Shown: one piece after another, positions 20,923 to 32,042 of the stretch
How the letters are laid out: each line of letters begins with the position of its first letter
How positions within the stretch are numbered: the first letter of the stretch is position 1
Origin: Mytilinidion resinicola
Lineage: Eukaryota; Ascomycota; Dothideomycetes; Mytilinidiales; Mytilinidiaceae
Reading direction: 5' to 3'
Length of the DNA stretch: 64,000 nt
Assembly: GCF_010093595.1 (NCBI RefSeq)
Contig: NW_022985453.1
Coordinates: forward strand, 246,479-310,478
Notes under the pieces: generated by a model
The model's input: only the letters and a program-made list of their open reading frames with translations
Told to the model about the DNA's origin: nothing
The model's database searches: none
Made by a program: the position numbers and the translations under genes

Positions 20923-21894
20923 ATGCCTACCACCTACACCACCGCCATCCTCATAACCGGCGGCACCTCCGGCCTGGGCTGGCACACCGCCCTCAACCTC
21001 GCCCACACCTCCCCGCCAACCACCCTCCTCATCCTCGCCTCCCGCAGCGCCCCGGCGGCCCCCCTCCCCTCCCCGCACACCAAATACCTCGCCCTCGACC
21101 TCTCCTCCGCCGCCGGCGTCCAGGCCTTCGTCAAAACCTGGTCCACATGCTCCTACCCTTCGATCTCCGCCCTGATCCTCAACGCGGGCCTGCAGTTCCT
21201 CGGGCCGCCCTCCTTCTCCCCGGACGGCTACGAGAACACCTTCGCCATCAACCACCTCGGCAACGCCCATCTCTACTACCGGCTGCTGGCGGGCGGCTTC
21301 CTGGCGCCCACGGCGCGCATCATCCTCGTCGGCAGCCAGACGCACTCGCCCGCCGCCAAGACCGGGCTGCCGGACGCCTACTACGCCACCGCGGAAGCAC
21401 TCGCGCACCCAGGCCCGGAGAAGAAAGAGGTCGCGCAGACGGGCAACGGCCGCCAGCGCTACGGCACCTCGAAGCTGTGTAACCTTTTGTGGGCGTACGC
21501 TTTAAAGAGGAGGCTGGGCAAAGCCCCCGAGGGCCAGCGCAAGAGCGTGCTGGTGTTCAACCCGGGGCTGATGCCCGGGACGGGGCTGGCGCGCGCGGCG
21601 CCGGCGTGGCAGGTGTGGATCTGGAAGAGGGTGTTGCCGAGACTTGTGCCGTTGCTAAGGGTGGTGGTGAGTAAGGATGTTCATACGCAGGAGGAGTCTG
21701 GGCGGAATTTGGCGGGGTTGGTGGGGAAGGTGGTGGGGGAGGGAGAAGGGCTGTATTTCGAGAATAATGGGGTGGGGCTTGAGACTTCGAAGGATAGCTT
21801 GGTGGAAGCGAAGCAGGAGGATTTGTGGACGTGGACGGTAAAGGCGGTTGCGAAGGATGAGGGGGAGAGGGAGGTGTTTGAGAGGGGGTGGTAG
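20923..21894 (+). CDS. Short-chain dehydrogenase/reductase
   Basis: NAD(P)-dependent oxidoreductase of the classical/extended SDR type, 323 aa, single exon. Rossmann motif TGGTSGLG (residues 13-20), NAG (LILNAGLQF, about 89), active-site Ser in ILVGSQTHSP and catalytic YGTSK (Tyr-x3-Lys). A C-terminal hydrophobic helix region (VWIWKRVLPRLVPLLRVVV) resembles retinol-dehydrogenase/light-dependent-protochlorophyllide-like fungal SDRs that associate with membranes. The substrate cannot be inferred. The start is the first ATG after a CCCACCCCAGCT leader. Confidence 0.9.
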   Translation: MPTTYTTAILITGGTSGLGWHTALNLAHTSPPTTLLILASRSAPAAPLPSPHTKYLALDLSSAAGVQAFVKTWSTCSYPSISALILNAGLQFLGPPSFSPDGYENTFAINHLGNAHLYYRLLAGGFLAPTARIILVGSQTHSPAAKTGLPDAYYATAEALAHPGPEKKEVAQTGNGRQRYGTSKLCNLLWAYALKRRLGKAPEGQRKSVLVFNPGLMPGTGLARAAPAWQVWIWKRVLPRLVPLLRVVVSKDVHTQEESGRNLAGLVGKVVGEGEGLYFENNGVGLETSKDSLVEAKQEDLWTWTVKAVAKDEGEREVFERGW

Positions 21895-22301
21895 GGGCGG
21901 GAGGGGTAGGGAGATAATTAATTGAGTTGTTTGTGGGAGATGTCGTTGTTTGGAGTGTTTTGATAGGGGTTCGGAATCCAGATAAGAAAGATGTGGATTA
22001 TCTTGAATATTCTATGAGCTTGTTGGGCGTCCTCAGACGGCTGTTCCTGGGAGAGTAATATGGGCAGTAGGGTGGGAGGCGATTTATGGATCTCTGAGCC
22101 TCGCATGATAGCCTCGAATGAACTAGAGAGTTTTGTTGTAGAGTATTATTGGGATGTAGATAGATATTGCGAGTATTGCTTCACCAAAAACTGGCCACGG
22201 GGTTCGAGCAACCAGTGTCCATGTCTTTGGGGTCTATAAACCCTCTAGATCTGCAGAATCTTTCTCGGGGTACATGGCTGTTGTATGCATGCCACAAGGT
22301 A
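21895..22301. other. Convergent 3' spacer (SDR / arrestin-like)
   Basis: About 400 bases; 3'-UTR-like, no gene. Confidence 0.55.
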
Positions 22302-23651
22302 TCACGTTAACGCCGATACCCCGTTCAAAACAATATTTACAGTCCTGAGAGCAGTGTTAGTTACCACAATATGCCCCTCCCAGTCCCTTCCTACTCTTCC
22401 CTCGGCCCATCCTTCTACCACATCCTGCTTCTCTCGATCTGCTTCACTGGTATCTAGTACCTCGCATGCCTGCCCCTCACCCTTACCCGTCTTGACGACA
22501 ACAACCTGCCCCGCACAATCGAGCTTCAGTTCCCAGCAGAGCTCGTACGAGACGGCGATGTTGTAGGTCTTGAAGGATGAGAATAAAGGGCGCTGCTTGA
22601 ACAGCTCTCCAGGCGCGCGTGCACAGAGAGTACGGTGTACGTGTATGTCAAGGAAGTTGGTTAGGTTGAGAGGGGTGTGCGTGGGGATCATGTGGTCCAT
22701 CCTTTTGGACGTAAGCTCGTATTCGAGCACTTTGTGGGTTTCGCCGAAGATCGAGGGCGCGCGGACGCGGGTTGTTGACTGGAGGAAGAGGCGGAGATTT
22801 GTTAGGCGGATTTCTAGGGGTCCACTAGTGGACGTAGGGGGTGGTGTTGGTTCAACAGAGACTGCGAAAGGGAGGGGATTCGGATGGTCCAGTTGGATAA
22901 TCGTTGGGTGAGTTATGTGGAAGTTGAGAGCGTGTTGGGTTCGCTTCGAGGGCTGCAAGACGCGCTCGAGAGTAGTTCGGGTGGGTGGAGGGTTGTCGGC
23001 ATGTGATGGATGAAGCTTGATACTCCTGACAATGCAATTCTGCTCGGTCGGCCGCGTTTTGAAGTCTTCAGCAGGCTCGTCCGTAGACCTCGCTCTCAGG
23101 AACAGAACCTTTGTACACACCATAGATGCCTTGGGTTTCCCTTTCTCAAAGACCACAACGCGGAGGTAGTACTCAATATACCCCTCCGCTTTGACGAATC
23201 CCAGCTTTCTTTCAAAAGTCGTGTTGAAAGTCGTTGGCAGAGCGTGCTGCGTTATACCACCTTCCGTAGCCAGGTAAGCTGGAGTTGTTGATAACACAGC
23301 CAACTCATCTCCGCACTCTTGCCCTGAAGCTGGGTGATTTGGAATCTGGATCGCGAATCTCCACGCGTGCTCTCCAGACCCGCAGTCTACCTGCCCGATG
23401 TGTAGGGTTTGTTGGATATTGAAGAGTACACGACGACTGCGGTATATTGCGCATCGTGTGCCATTGCTCTTTGTTATCTTGGTTTTGGCGCGGCCGTACA
23501 GTTGGAGGCGAACGGAATGGAAGAATGTGACTTTTGTGAGATCAAGAACGACGAAGCCGGTTAGTGTGTCACCCGCCATGAAGTATGAGCGGTCTGGCCT
23601 GTCAATCTCGACTGTGAGGCCTGGTGCGCTTCTCTGTGCTGTACGAGGCAT
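22302..23651 (-). CDS. Arrestin-like (alpha-arrestin/ART family) protein
   Basis: Soluble adaptor with an arrestin N-terminal fold, 449 aa from the ATG at 23651 (MPRTAQRSAPGL); an in-frame start 13 codons upstream, at 23690, is possible. Residues 12-150 carry the arrestin_N pattern: VEIDRPDRSYFMAGDTLTG, LDLTKVTFFHSVRLQLYGRA, FAIQIPNHP, EGYIEYYLRVVV. The second half (VRSIKLHP..., LEIRLTNLRLFLQSTTRVRA, YNIAVSYELCWELKLDCAGQ) matches an arrestin_C-like beta-sandwich. Fungal alpha-arrestins guide Rsp5-type ubiquitin ligases to membrane transporters, but no PPxY motif is visible here, so partner binding is uncertain. The C-terminus is rich in charged residues (EADREKQDVVEGWAEG). Confidence 0.82.
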   Translation of the reverse strand: MPRTAQRSAPGLTVEIDRPDRSYFMAGDTLTGFVVLDLTKVTFFHSVRLQLYGRAKTKITKSNGTRCAIYRSRRVLFNIQQTLHIGQVDCGSGEHAWRFAIQIPNHPASGQECGDELAVLSTTPAYLATEGGITQHALPTTFNTTFERKLGFVKAEGYIEYYLRVVVFEKGKPKASMVCTKVLFLRARSTDEPAEDFKTRPTEQNCIVRSIKLHPSHADNPPPTRTTLERVLQPSKRTQHALNFHITHPTIIQLDHPNPLPFAVSVEPTPPPTSTSGPLEIRLTNLRLFLQSTTRVRAPSIFGETHKVLEYELTSKRMDHMIPTHTPLNLTNFLDIHVHRTLCARAPGELFKQRPLFSSFKTYNIAVSYELCWELKLDCAGQVVVVKTGKGEGQACEVLDTSEADREKQDVVEGWAEGRVGRDWEGHIVVTNTALRTVNIVLNGVSALT

Positions 23652-23690
23652 GGCTATGAGCTGAAGTGGGCGTTGTCTGACTGCCTTCAA

Positions 23691-24814
23691 AGAGGAATTG
23701 CTGAAGGAAAAATGAAGTGTTACTGGGATAGATTATGAGGCGACTAAACCTTTTTCTCGCGGTGTAAATGTAAAGCCTTTCACAAGACCGATGGTAGCAA
23801 GATGAAATTGCTATGAAGGGCTAGCAGTCGCTTTAAGCACTGCCAAACGATATCACTGCCCTGTCGTATTACGAACTATACCGCCGTGCCGCAATCGATC
23901 TCCCGCCCTAGCAGCGTATTCTTGGCGTTGTTGCGGCGCAGCGACAGATCTCGAGCCCTGCTTGGTCCGGTTGACCCGCTGAAACCGGGATTGTATGGAC
24001 CTCTGCTGTGCCGCAATTGTCTGCAACACCAGGAGTACAGCTGTGTGGATCCTTTTCAGGCATCGATATCGAAGGAGGAGGTGGAGGAGGTGATCGGAAG
24101 GCAGGATTGGCATCGCCTCTACGGCCCAGCATCGTGGTCTAGGGGTCCCTGGGATGTGTCGGTTCCGTGGAAGTTAGTGACGGCCGTCAGCCCATGGTTG
24201 AGAGCGCTTTTGACAGCTTCAAGCATGTCAAAAGCTGTCAGTGGTGTCTTGCATGCTGGAACGGGGTCGAACTGTGGTTGAGGGAAGCTTGAGGCGCCGG
24301 GAGCCAGCGGGAATGGAAGGCCAGCGGGGAAAGTGGAGTGGCACTGGCAACTAAACCTCCACGGCCTTTCTCCTGTTGCATCACCATCAGCCATCCATTG
24401 TGGCTAAAGCAACATGCCAGCACGCTTTTCTTGTAATATTAATATGTACCTGATCCTAAACGAGCCATCCTGACAACCCTGCAGCTTGGCAATGGCCTGC
24501 AGTCGACAACAGGAGAAGCACGGAGGCGGCCTCTAGCGCTCAAGCTTCACACCTCTCCCACGTTGTACAACACCTCCCCACCATCCCCAGCAATGATTGT
24601 AAAGTGAAGGCTGCTGTTTCTCCTGCGCGCTCGACGCTCGCTCGTTCGCTTTTTCTCTTCCTCCGTCCTTCCACCTCCCTGCTTCGTCCATCAGCAACAC
24701 TCCTTCACGCTGATGCTGATGCGTGCGACCTCTTCACGACATCTGTTCTACCTGTCTTTTCTGGCCTTGTAGTTCCTCAACACTTTAGCTTTACGATCCT
24801 TACAGGCATCAGTT
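23691..24814. other. Spacer and GH47 gene promoter/leader
   Basis: No supported gene in 1.1 kb. Open frames at 23853-24281 on both strands overlap one another and carry no motif. The last 250 bases are C/T-rich leader. Confidence 0.5.
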
Positions 24815-26656
24815 ATGGCGCTGTTTTTAGGTCCCCGCTCTCCGATGCGTCGCCGCCGCGCGAAGCTTTACGCCCTCATCGCCATCGCGTTCCTCCTCTT
24901 CATCGTCTTTCTCCATGGCCGGACTGAGATGACTGTCGGTGCCAGTCATGGGCCCAGTGATGAGCAACTGGAGGTGTACATGAATAGATACACCAATCGC
25001 AAGAAGTACGACTTGAAGCCGCGCTTCAACTGGCTCGACGCTCCCATCAAATACGAATCCGCGAACACCATTCCCCTCCCGACTGCGAACCCGTCTAAAC
25101 TCCCTCGCGTCCAATTCGACTTCCCTCCCGAGACGGTCAAGGAAGCCCATATTCGGGAAGGGCGTCGCAAAGCTGTTGTAGACACTTTCCAGAAGAGCTG
25201 GAGGAGCTATCGCGAATCGGCTTGGATGAAGGACGAGTACAAACCTATCTCGAATGAAGGCAAAGACAACTGGGGCGGATGGGCTGCTACGCTCATTGAT
25301 ACGCTGGACACACTGTGGATAATGGGCCTAGAAGACGAGTTTCGAGAGGCAGTGGACGCCGTCGCGAAGATCGACTTCGGAAATTGTACAGAGGTCAACA
25401 TCAGTGTTTTTGAGACAACTATCCGCTATCTTGGAGGCTTGATTGGTGCCTACGACCTCAGCGGTGAAGACGTCCTGCTCCAGCAAGCCATCCAAGTCGG
25501 CGAAATGCTCCTGCGAGCCTTCGACACACCAAACGGAATGCCCGTCGACCGCCTCGACATCGCAAAAGCCAAAGTAGGAGCCGGCTTCATGCCAGACGGC
25601 CACATCTGTATCGCTGGAGTTGGCTCAATGACCATGGAATTTGTCCGCCTTGCCCAGATCACAGGCAACTCAAAGTACTACCACGCAGTTGCCTGGATCA
25701 CCATCATCCTCGACCACAACCAGGCCTACTCACTCATTCCCGGCCTCTTGCCCACGTGGATGGACGCCCGCCACCTCAGCTTCAACGGTTCGCGCTCGAC
25801 CACCTTCGGCATCGGCGCCATGGCCGACTCCACCTTCGAGTACTTCGCGAAGACGCACGCGCTGCTCGGCGGCCTCGAGCCCGCCTACGAGAAGCTCTAC
25901 CGTGAGTCCATGGACCAGATCGACAAACACCTCCTCTTCCGCCCCATGCTCCCCGGCGACCCCGACATCCTCTTCGCCGGCGACCTTCGCATGCCCTCGT
26001 ATAACGACCCCGCCGAAACCATCCTGAACCCAAACATGCAGCACCTGACCTGCTTCGCCGGCGGCATGTACGCGCTCGGCGGCAAGCTCTTCAACAGCGC
26101 CCGCGACGTCGCCCTCGGCGCCAAGCTCACGGACGGCTGCGTGCACGCCTACGCCGCCACGCCCTCGGGCATCATGCCCGAGATTTTCGAAAGCGTTCCC
26201 TGCGCGTCGCGCGCGTCGTGCGCGTTTAACGAGTCCGTGTGGGGCGCGGCGGTGGTCAGGCACTACGGGGCGCAGTACGCGTTCGACGCGGAGAAGGCGG
26301 CCGCGGAGCAGCGCTTGCCGCGGGGTTTTACGGCCATCAGGGACTATACGTATAAGTTGCGCCCGGAGGCGATCGAGAGCGTGTTTGTGCTGTACCGCGT
26401 TATGGGCGACAAGAAGTACCGGGAGGCGGCGTGGGAGATGTTTGAGGCGGTTGGGGGCGCGACGGCGACGCAGTTTGGAAATGCGGCCGTGGAGGATGTG
26501 ACGGTGAGGGGGGGCGAGCTGGTGGATAGTATGGAGACCTTTTGGCTCGCGGAGACGCTGAAGTACTTTTACTTGGTGTTTTCACCGGATGACTTGTTGA
26601 GTTTGGATAAGTGGGTGTTTAATACCGAGGCGCATCCGTTTAGGAGGCCGACGTAG
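24815..26656 (+). CDS. Class I alpha-1,2-mannosidase (GH47)
   Basis: N-glycan trimming enzyme of the ER or Golgi lumen, 613 aa, single exon. Type II membrane topology: a short basic cytosolic tail (MRRRRAK), then a span KLYALIAIAFLLFIVFL (about residues 16-33). Family motifs: NWGGWAATLIDTLDTLWIMG; VFETTIRYLGGLIGAYDLSG; STTFGIGAMADSTFEYFAK; FAGGMYALGG; LRPEAIESVFVLYRVMGD (catalytic-site Glu region); SMETFWLAETLKYFYLVF; and the terminal NTEAHPF, whose Thr binds the catalytic calcium in GH47. The length and anchor fit Golgi/ER mannosidase I rather than the secreted class. The upstream region contains no in-frame alternative start. Confidence 0.94.
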   Translation: MALFLGPRSPMRRRRAKLYALIAIAFLLFIVFLHGRTEMTVGASHGPSDEQLEVYMNRYTNRKKYDLKPRFNWLDAPIKYESANTIPLPTANPSKLPRVQFDFPPETVKEAHIREGRRKAVVDTFQKSWRSYRESAWMKDEYKPISNEGKDNWGGWAATLIDTLDTLWIMGLEDEFREAVDAVAKIDFGNCTEVNISVFETTIRYLGGLIGAYDLSGEDVLLQQAIQVGEMLLRAFDTPNGMPVDRLDIAKAKVGAGFMPDGHICIAGVGSMTMEFVRLAQITGNSKYYHAVAWITIILDHNQAYSLIPGLLPTWMDARHLSFNGSRSTTFGIGAMADSTFEYFAKTHALLGGLEPAYEKLYRESMDQIDKHLLFRPMLPGDPDILFAGDLRMPSYNDPAETILNPNMQHLTCFAGGMYALGGKLFNSARDVALGAKLTDGCVHAYAATPSGIMPEIFESVPCASRASCAFNESVWGAAVVRHYGAQYAFDAEKAAAEQRLPRGFTAIRDYTYKLRPEAIESVFVLYRVMGDKKYREAAWEMFEAVGGATATQFGNAAVEDVTVRGGELVDSMETFWLAETLKYFYLVFSPDDLLSLDKWVFNTEAHPFRRPT

Positions 26657-26814
26657 GGGGGAGGCGGTGGGGTGTTTTTTGGAGTTTTTGGGACGGATGT
26701 GGGACCCTTTTGGGGTAGGCAGAGGAGAGGCCTCTTTGTACACGTAGTGGGCCATATAGCCTGAAATGGAATGATATCATGAACTGAACGTGTTTTGTAT
26801 GGGTTTTGGGAGTG

Positions 26815-27135
26815 TTGGTGAGCACGTGAGACGCCCCTGGGCTATTCAGGGACGCTAGGAGAGCGATGTAAAGGTTTGGAGGGTGTAAAGTAGGTCTATG
26901 ATTGTTATATAGGGGGGTTTACGATTCAGATGACCTTTCTTTAGGCTTTGGGATATGGGTAAGCACGTGAGCCACCTCGTGCCGGTGCGAGGCTGGTAGG
27001 GAGAGGATGTAAAGGGTTGAAGGTTTGATTTGGGGGGGTTGGTCGCTACGTGGTAGGAGGTGTGAATTAAGCGGCTAGGTTAGTAGTACTGGGGGTTATG
27101 ATCAACTACGTGAGACACCCCTAGAGAGGTGATGG
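26815..27135. repeat. Degenerate repeat, three units with a CACGTGAG core
   Basis: Units at about 26820-26905, 26955-27035 and 27100-27135 share GAGCACGTGAG(A/C)C(A/G)CC and a GATGTAAAGG-TTGGAGGGTG-like half. The third has ACGTGAGACACCCCT. Spacing is about 140 bases. The core matches repeats at 48-49 kb and 51.2 kb. Confidence 0.55.
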
Positions 27136-27400
27136 AGGGGAGGTAATTGTGCTCCTTGATACACGGATTCTCGTAGTTTGTGTCTGAGTAGGCAAATAAT
27201 AGGAAATCGCGCGTTGATATAGGGATGCTGTTGGTGTCAGCGGATCTTGCTTCTGGAAGGAGCCTTACGTAGAGGTGGTATTCGAAGATGTTGGGATCCG
27301 TGTGCTGTGCAACCGGGCTGGGGGTTGAGTTTGTACGGCGATGAGGTCTAAAGCCTAATACATGAAAGCGGAATCTTGAGGTTTTGCGGGTAGTTGCCAT
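27080..27400 (-). CDS. Small hypothetical protein (106 aa), possible relic
   Basis: Open frame from ATG at 27400 to a stop at 27080, composition like a real protein (FRFHVLGFRPHRRTNSTPSP, YHLYVRLLPEARSADTN), but no family recognised. A decayed second copy of its first 60-80 bases and leader lies at about 27610-27695: the CTTTCATG-TTAGG-TTTAG block and the GATGAAGAGCACGAATGACCT leader recur. This suggests a local duplication with loss of the frame in the second copy. The 3' end overlaps a dispersed repeat unit, which argues against strong constraint. Confidence 0.3.
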   Translation of the reverse strand: MATTRKTSRFRFHVLGFRPHRRTNSTPSPVAQHTDPNIFEYHLYVRLLPEARSADTNSIPISTRDFLLFAYSDTNYENPCIKEHNYLPSITSLGVSHVVDHNPQYY

Positions 27401-29416
27401 AGCTGAAGAGCACCGATGATCTAGAATAGAGCAATGTGAAGAAAAACCTTGATTAGCACAATGATCTTGTTAGTTACAACGTGATGCAGCTACGAAAAGT
27501 AGCATTGAACCGCACTGTCCGGAACCCTTCTGGAATTGGACAAGAACGGGAAAAGCTGGGGTTCGTACCTTTGTATGATCTTTTGTAGAACAGGACTTCG
27601 GGTTAGTTCTGTACGATGGGGCTAAAACCTAACGCATGAAAGTAGCGTCGTGTGTGTTTTCGTATTGATGAAGAGCACGAATGACCTCGGGATCCGAAGG
27701 CAGAGGTTCGTGATCTGCCCACCTGGACTACTCGGGGAAGGTGTCTGTTTCCCATGCCTCCTACCTGCATGCTCGTAGAAGGCGAGAGAGTTTCGAAACT
27801 AACCTCCGCTGATCACGCCAACACCTTCCTCCCTGAAAAAACCTTCAAGACATATGTGTTTCATGGCCCGCCCGGCGAGATGCACCCCTTCACAGCATTC
27901 TCACGATGGGCCAGCTGATTCGCCAGCTCCCCACAGATGACCTACTACATCGGGCCACTTAGCCGACGCGAGACGCCGGGTCGTTTTCCATGAAACACCA
28001 CACCACCCAATCGTCGCGCCAGCGAGCACACCATCGCGGCGAGAGCGGCCGAGGCGATCCGGCGCGACGCCGACGCAGGTACGGTGTGGTGCCGCGGAGG
28101 CGAGATGCAGGAGACAGGCGGCCGCGCATAGATTGAAGTGGTGCTTTTTTGAGTTGGTGGTGGATGGGGTCGGGAAACACTGAGGGCGGCTTTGTGACGG
28201 CCAGACGGGCACGGGTATAGTGGGTTTACGAGCTCTCGGGGAGGACGAGGCGGGGCACGGTCTTCGTCAAGGCTTTTGCAGTGCTGGAGCGGCCGGAGAG
28301 CTGTGGCGGTGTGGCTGTGGTGGTGTTTTTGGCACCCGCGAAGCTGACGATGCGGAATGCTCTAGGCTGGTCTTGTCTCAGCTGGCATGGAAGCCCAGCG
28401 TCCCTTGATCAGACAGATGCGACTGGCCACATTCCTGCGCAGTGGCATCATGGCATACGACCGGGTGTTTCCAGCTCCAGGCCCTCTCCTTGGCCGCACG
28501 ACTCTGCTTCTCCACCGCGGCGCGAGCAGCCCGAGCACCTGCAGCAAGAGGTGCCGAAGCGCTCAGACCGGCGGGTCCTGCGAGCGAAGGTTTAAGCATC
28601 ACATTTAAAGTTGGGCAAAGCAGCGTGTGCAAGGAGCGAGGGAGCAACAAGCCGTGGCCGAATCACGGCGCCCATCCCTCGCTGCGTGTGAAAGCATCTC
28701 CGGGCCGCGCGAGGTGGCATCCAACCGCAGCGTCGGCCCAGCATCTCGCTCCTCTCATCGCTGCGATGACCCTCCAACGGGCCTAGCTGTGGCGCTCGCG
28801 CAGAACGTGGGGTCGCGTCTCCCGGCTTCTGGTACCTGGCGCCCCCTCCGCCTCCTGTCAGCGACGAGCAGGTGTGTTTCGAGTCGCTGCAACCCTGAAT
28901 CTCCGAAGCACGCGCTCCTCCATGATCAGTGTATGGTGTCGCTATACTGCGCGGGCCGGCGGCGGCGTGCCTCGCAGAGCACACAGGCTGCCAATTGCAA
29001 CCTCGCAGCACCAACCTGAGTCGATCATCCGCGAGATCCATGCGCCAACTTCTCCCCCTCAGCCCCTCCCTGTACCTGTCTCCCAGCGCCATCCCGCCCT
29101 GCCCGTCGTCTGAATGGTTACCTCGACGGTCGAGGCGCATGACGGGCAGGTAGCTAACGGTAGCCAGGCCAGGCACACGAGCCCCGTCCGTCAAGTCAGG
29201 GGTGATCACAGCCGGAAACAGTAGGCCAACGCCGTCCTCCAAACAGCCATAGAGCTGCCTTTCAGCCGAAAGATGTATAAGAGCCTCGCCGCACCCCCTT
29301 GAGATGGCTTCTTCACTCTGGTAAGCAAGTCGCATTCAGTCACTCATTCCTTCGTTCGCTCCGCTTCGGCACCGTCACTCTTTTTGATACCCCTTGAGCA
29401 TTTGATCTAAGCCATC
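27401..29416. other. 2-kb spacer upstream of the LysM gene
   Basis: No convincing gene. Several GC-rich open frames (for example minus 28592-29335, 247 codons; minus 27901-28212) overlap each other on both strands and show no motif or homologous pattern. 27610-27695 is a decayed duplicate of the start of the 27.1-27.4 kb frame. 29300-29416 is a typical pyrimidine-rich leader. Confidence 0.4.
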
Positions 29417-30645
29417 ATGCTCGTCCTATCCTTTATCTTGGCTGCTGGCAGCCTGTCCACTCTTGTTTCCGGGGCTCCGCTCCCCAAGTTTGCTCTCCAG
29501 GTTCGGAATGCGATTGATACTGTTGCGACTGCTGCACACCATCTTGTCGAAAAGCGAAGCGGCGATGTCTACCATGTCTACGGAGGCACTGGTGAAGTCT
29601 CCAACGGGTGGCCGGCACAGAGTGCTTGGGTCGCCGACTTCGAAACAATGTACGTTTATATCATCCAGGACTACTCTACTATATCCCTCCCGCATACCCT
29701 ACTCGTCCATTCGTCCGTCCATATACTAATATGCCATCTAGGTTCGCCGCCCAAAACCCCATCATGTCCTCCTCCTGCACCCAATGGGGCGTCGCCAACA
29801 CCTCCCCCACCGAAATCACCGCCATCCACGACGGCCTCAAGACCGTGTCCGGCGAAACCGGCATCGACGCCCGCTACCTCCTCGCCATCCTGATGCAAGA
29901 ATCTAACGGCTGCGTCCGCGTCCCCACCACCAACTGGGGCGTCCGCAACCCCGGCCTCATGCAAGACCACGACGGCGCCGCGACCTGCAATGAAAACGGC
30001 GTGCAGAACCCGTGCCCCGCCAGCACCATCACCCAGATGATCCGCGACGGCGCGGCGGGCACCACTGCGGGCGACGGGCTGAAGCAAACCATCGCGGCCA
30101 GCGGCGCGAGCGACGTGTCGAAGTACTACAAAGGCGCGCGCATCTACAACTCGGGCTCCATCGACAGCTCCGGCAACCTCGGCGCGGGCGTCGCGACGCA
30201 CTGCTACGTCTCGGACGTCGCGAACCGCTTGACCGGGTGGGTGTCTGCGCCGCACGGCTGCGTCGAGTCGACCATCGGCAGCATCACGGGCCAAGCTGTT
30301 AGCGGGGGGAATGATAACACTACGCCCACTACCCCTACGACGCCGACGACGCCGAAGGTTACCCCCGCTGCTACGCCTAAGGTGACGGCGACGCCTCAAC
30401 CTACGACCCCGAAGCCGACGACGCCGACGACTAAGCAGGTTGGCGATAAGTCTCCTGGCGCGCAGAAGGCACCTGGCGCGAGCGCGAGCTGCAAGGGGTG
30501 GTACACGGTCTCGAACGGGAATGTGTGCACGACGCTGGAATCGAAGTTCGGGGTTAGCATGGCGAATCTGCAGGCTTGGAACACCGGCTTGAAGTCTGAC
30601 TGCTCGAACTTGTGGCTCGGGTATAGCTACTGTGTTTCTGCGTAG
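29417..30645 (+). CDS. Secreted lysozyme-like protein with C-terminal LysM domain
   Basis: Exons 29417-29649 and 29742-30645 (92-nt intron, GTACGT...CTAG, phase 2) give 378 aa. Residues 1-20 are a signal peptide (MLVLSFILAAGSLSTLVSGA); a dibasic site (HLVEKRSG) follows near residue 45, suggesting propeptide cleavage. The middle domain resembles SLT/GH23-like lytic transglycosylases: ARYLLAILMQESNGCVRVP with the candidate catalytic Glu in QES, then NPGLMQDHDG and an even set of cysteines. A Thr/Pro-rich linker (about residues 285-320, TPTTPTTPTTPK) leads to one LysM domain (CKGWYTVSNGNVCTTLESKF...NPLW-like end CSNLWLGYSYC), which binds chitin or peptidoglycan sugars. A likely role is action on bacterial cell walls or shielding of chitin; no activity can be proven from sequence. 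Confidence 0.85.
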
Positions 30646-31952
30646 GTGGAAGGGGACGGAAGGGGTGGTAGAGGAGGCGTGGAAGAATCTTTAAGGAGGA
30701 TTGTGGAGAGGATTTCTTGTATATACTATACCATTAACTGCATTGAGGTTGCTCTGCATTCCCAAAAAAAGAAGACATCTCGCTCATCTACAATCTCCTG
30801 CCGCGAAAAGCTGGTGCTACGTGAACTGTGACTAGGAACGTTGGGGGTTTGATAGCGCTGTCAGCTGCGATCTTGTGTTTTCGGGCACCAATCTAGTACA
30901 ACGCGCTTTATCTAAGACCGTATGCTTCATGTAATCCGTGCGACTATGGGGCCTAACCCCTCAGCGTCCTGTCCGTGTTGTGTAGGTGGACGGCACGTGA
31001 CTACTCCGTGCTTTTACGGGTCACTGATATGCATTTTCTAGATACAATCAACGTCCCGAGGATAGTCTCAACCCTCTTTCAAAGATTATTGAGATTGAGT
31101 TCAGCGTATTCAAATGTGAGGTTCATGGATGGTGGCTGTGGTTAGGGGATAAGTGAGTGCACGTGATTTTGCAAGCGACACCTTTTTCACTGACCTACCG
31201 TCTTGGCCAACTTCACTTATGGGACATAGTTATCTATTGAACGTATAGTTCTGTGCTTGTAGAATCCCACTTTATCGTACTACCATCTGTGGTCGACGGG
31301 ATGGCTGTGATTTCTAATAAATCTTGGTCTGTGCGCGATCACAATCCATTGCTCTTCATCCTTCGCTCTTTAGCCTTCATCCTCCATCCATCTTTATCTC
31401 AACGGCGTCCCTTTGAGCGCGGTAAAGCGCTATATAGTGATTCGCGTGCTTCGTGAACGTCTCTGGGTCAAGACGGCTTAGAAAGCGGCAAAGTCATCAA
31501 CCAGTTTCGCCTTTTTGCTACAGGGTAGTTGCCTTCGCTCTCTGTTCATCTCAATGGTATCCAATTCGTTGTTTTTTCATCGAGTGTGCAAGTCCAATCG
31601 CTGTGCCCATACCCAAGGTATGCCCTAGGTTGCTGTCACTCCGCGCCAGGCTCTATTGCACGACGTCTTTCCTCCAACATCTGCCCTGTTATTCAATCCA
31701 GCTCTGAAGGAGGTATTTAGGGTATGTACTAGCAAGACTCACGATGTAATTGAGACGAACAAATCGGGTGATTATGTTGCACAAAAGATGTCTATTGGGT
31801 CTACAAAGTCAATCTAAAATTTCGTATCGTCATCAAGAACATTCTACTCTGCTCCATTTCTCCGCGATCTTACTACTATCAAGCACGCTTTGCCCAGCTC
31901 TCTACCAACCGTTCGTTAGCCCATAGCTCGATCTTCGGACCAATCACTCCGA
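30646..31952. other. Spacer between the LysM gene and APH-1 (convergent)
   Basis: 1.3 kb, no supported gene or tRNA. Two CACGTG sites (about 30993 and 31159). The final part (31956-32042) is an in-frame extension of APH-1 beyond its stop (see findings). Confidence 0.45.
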
Positions 31953-32042
31953 CTACTGTTCTTCTGGCGCCTCCTGGATTCCTTCCCGCGAGTTCGACGG
32001 ACTTGGGGATGCGTCTCCGTAATCTTCGGGCAACTCGTCGTC

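Noticed and set aside
28592..29335. 247-codon minus-strand open frame
   Set aside because: GC-rich region where both strands are open; no motif, arginine/glycine-rich chance composition, and it covers the upstream region of the LysM gene.
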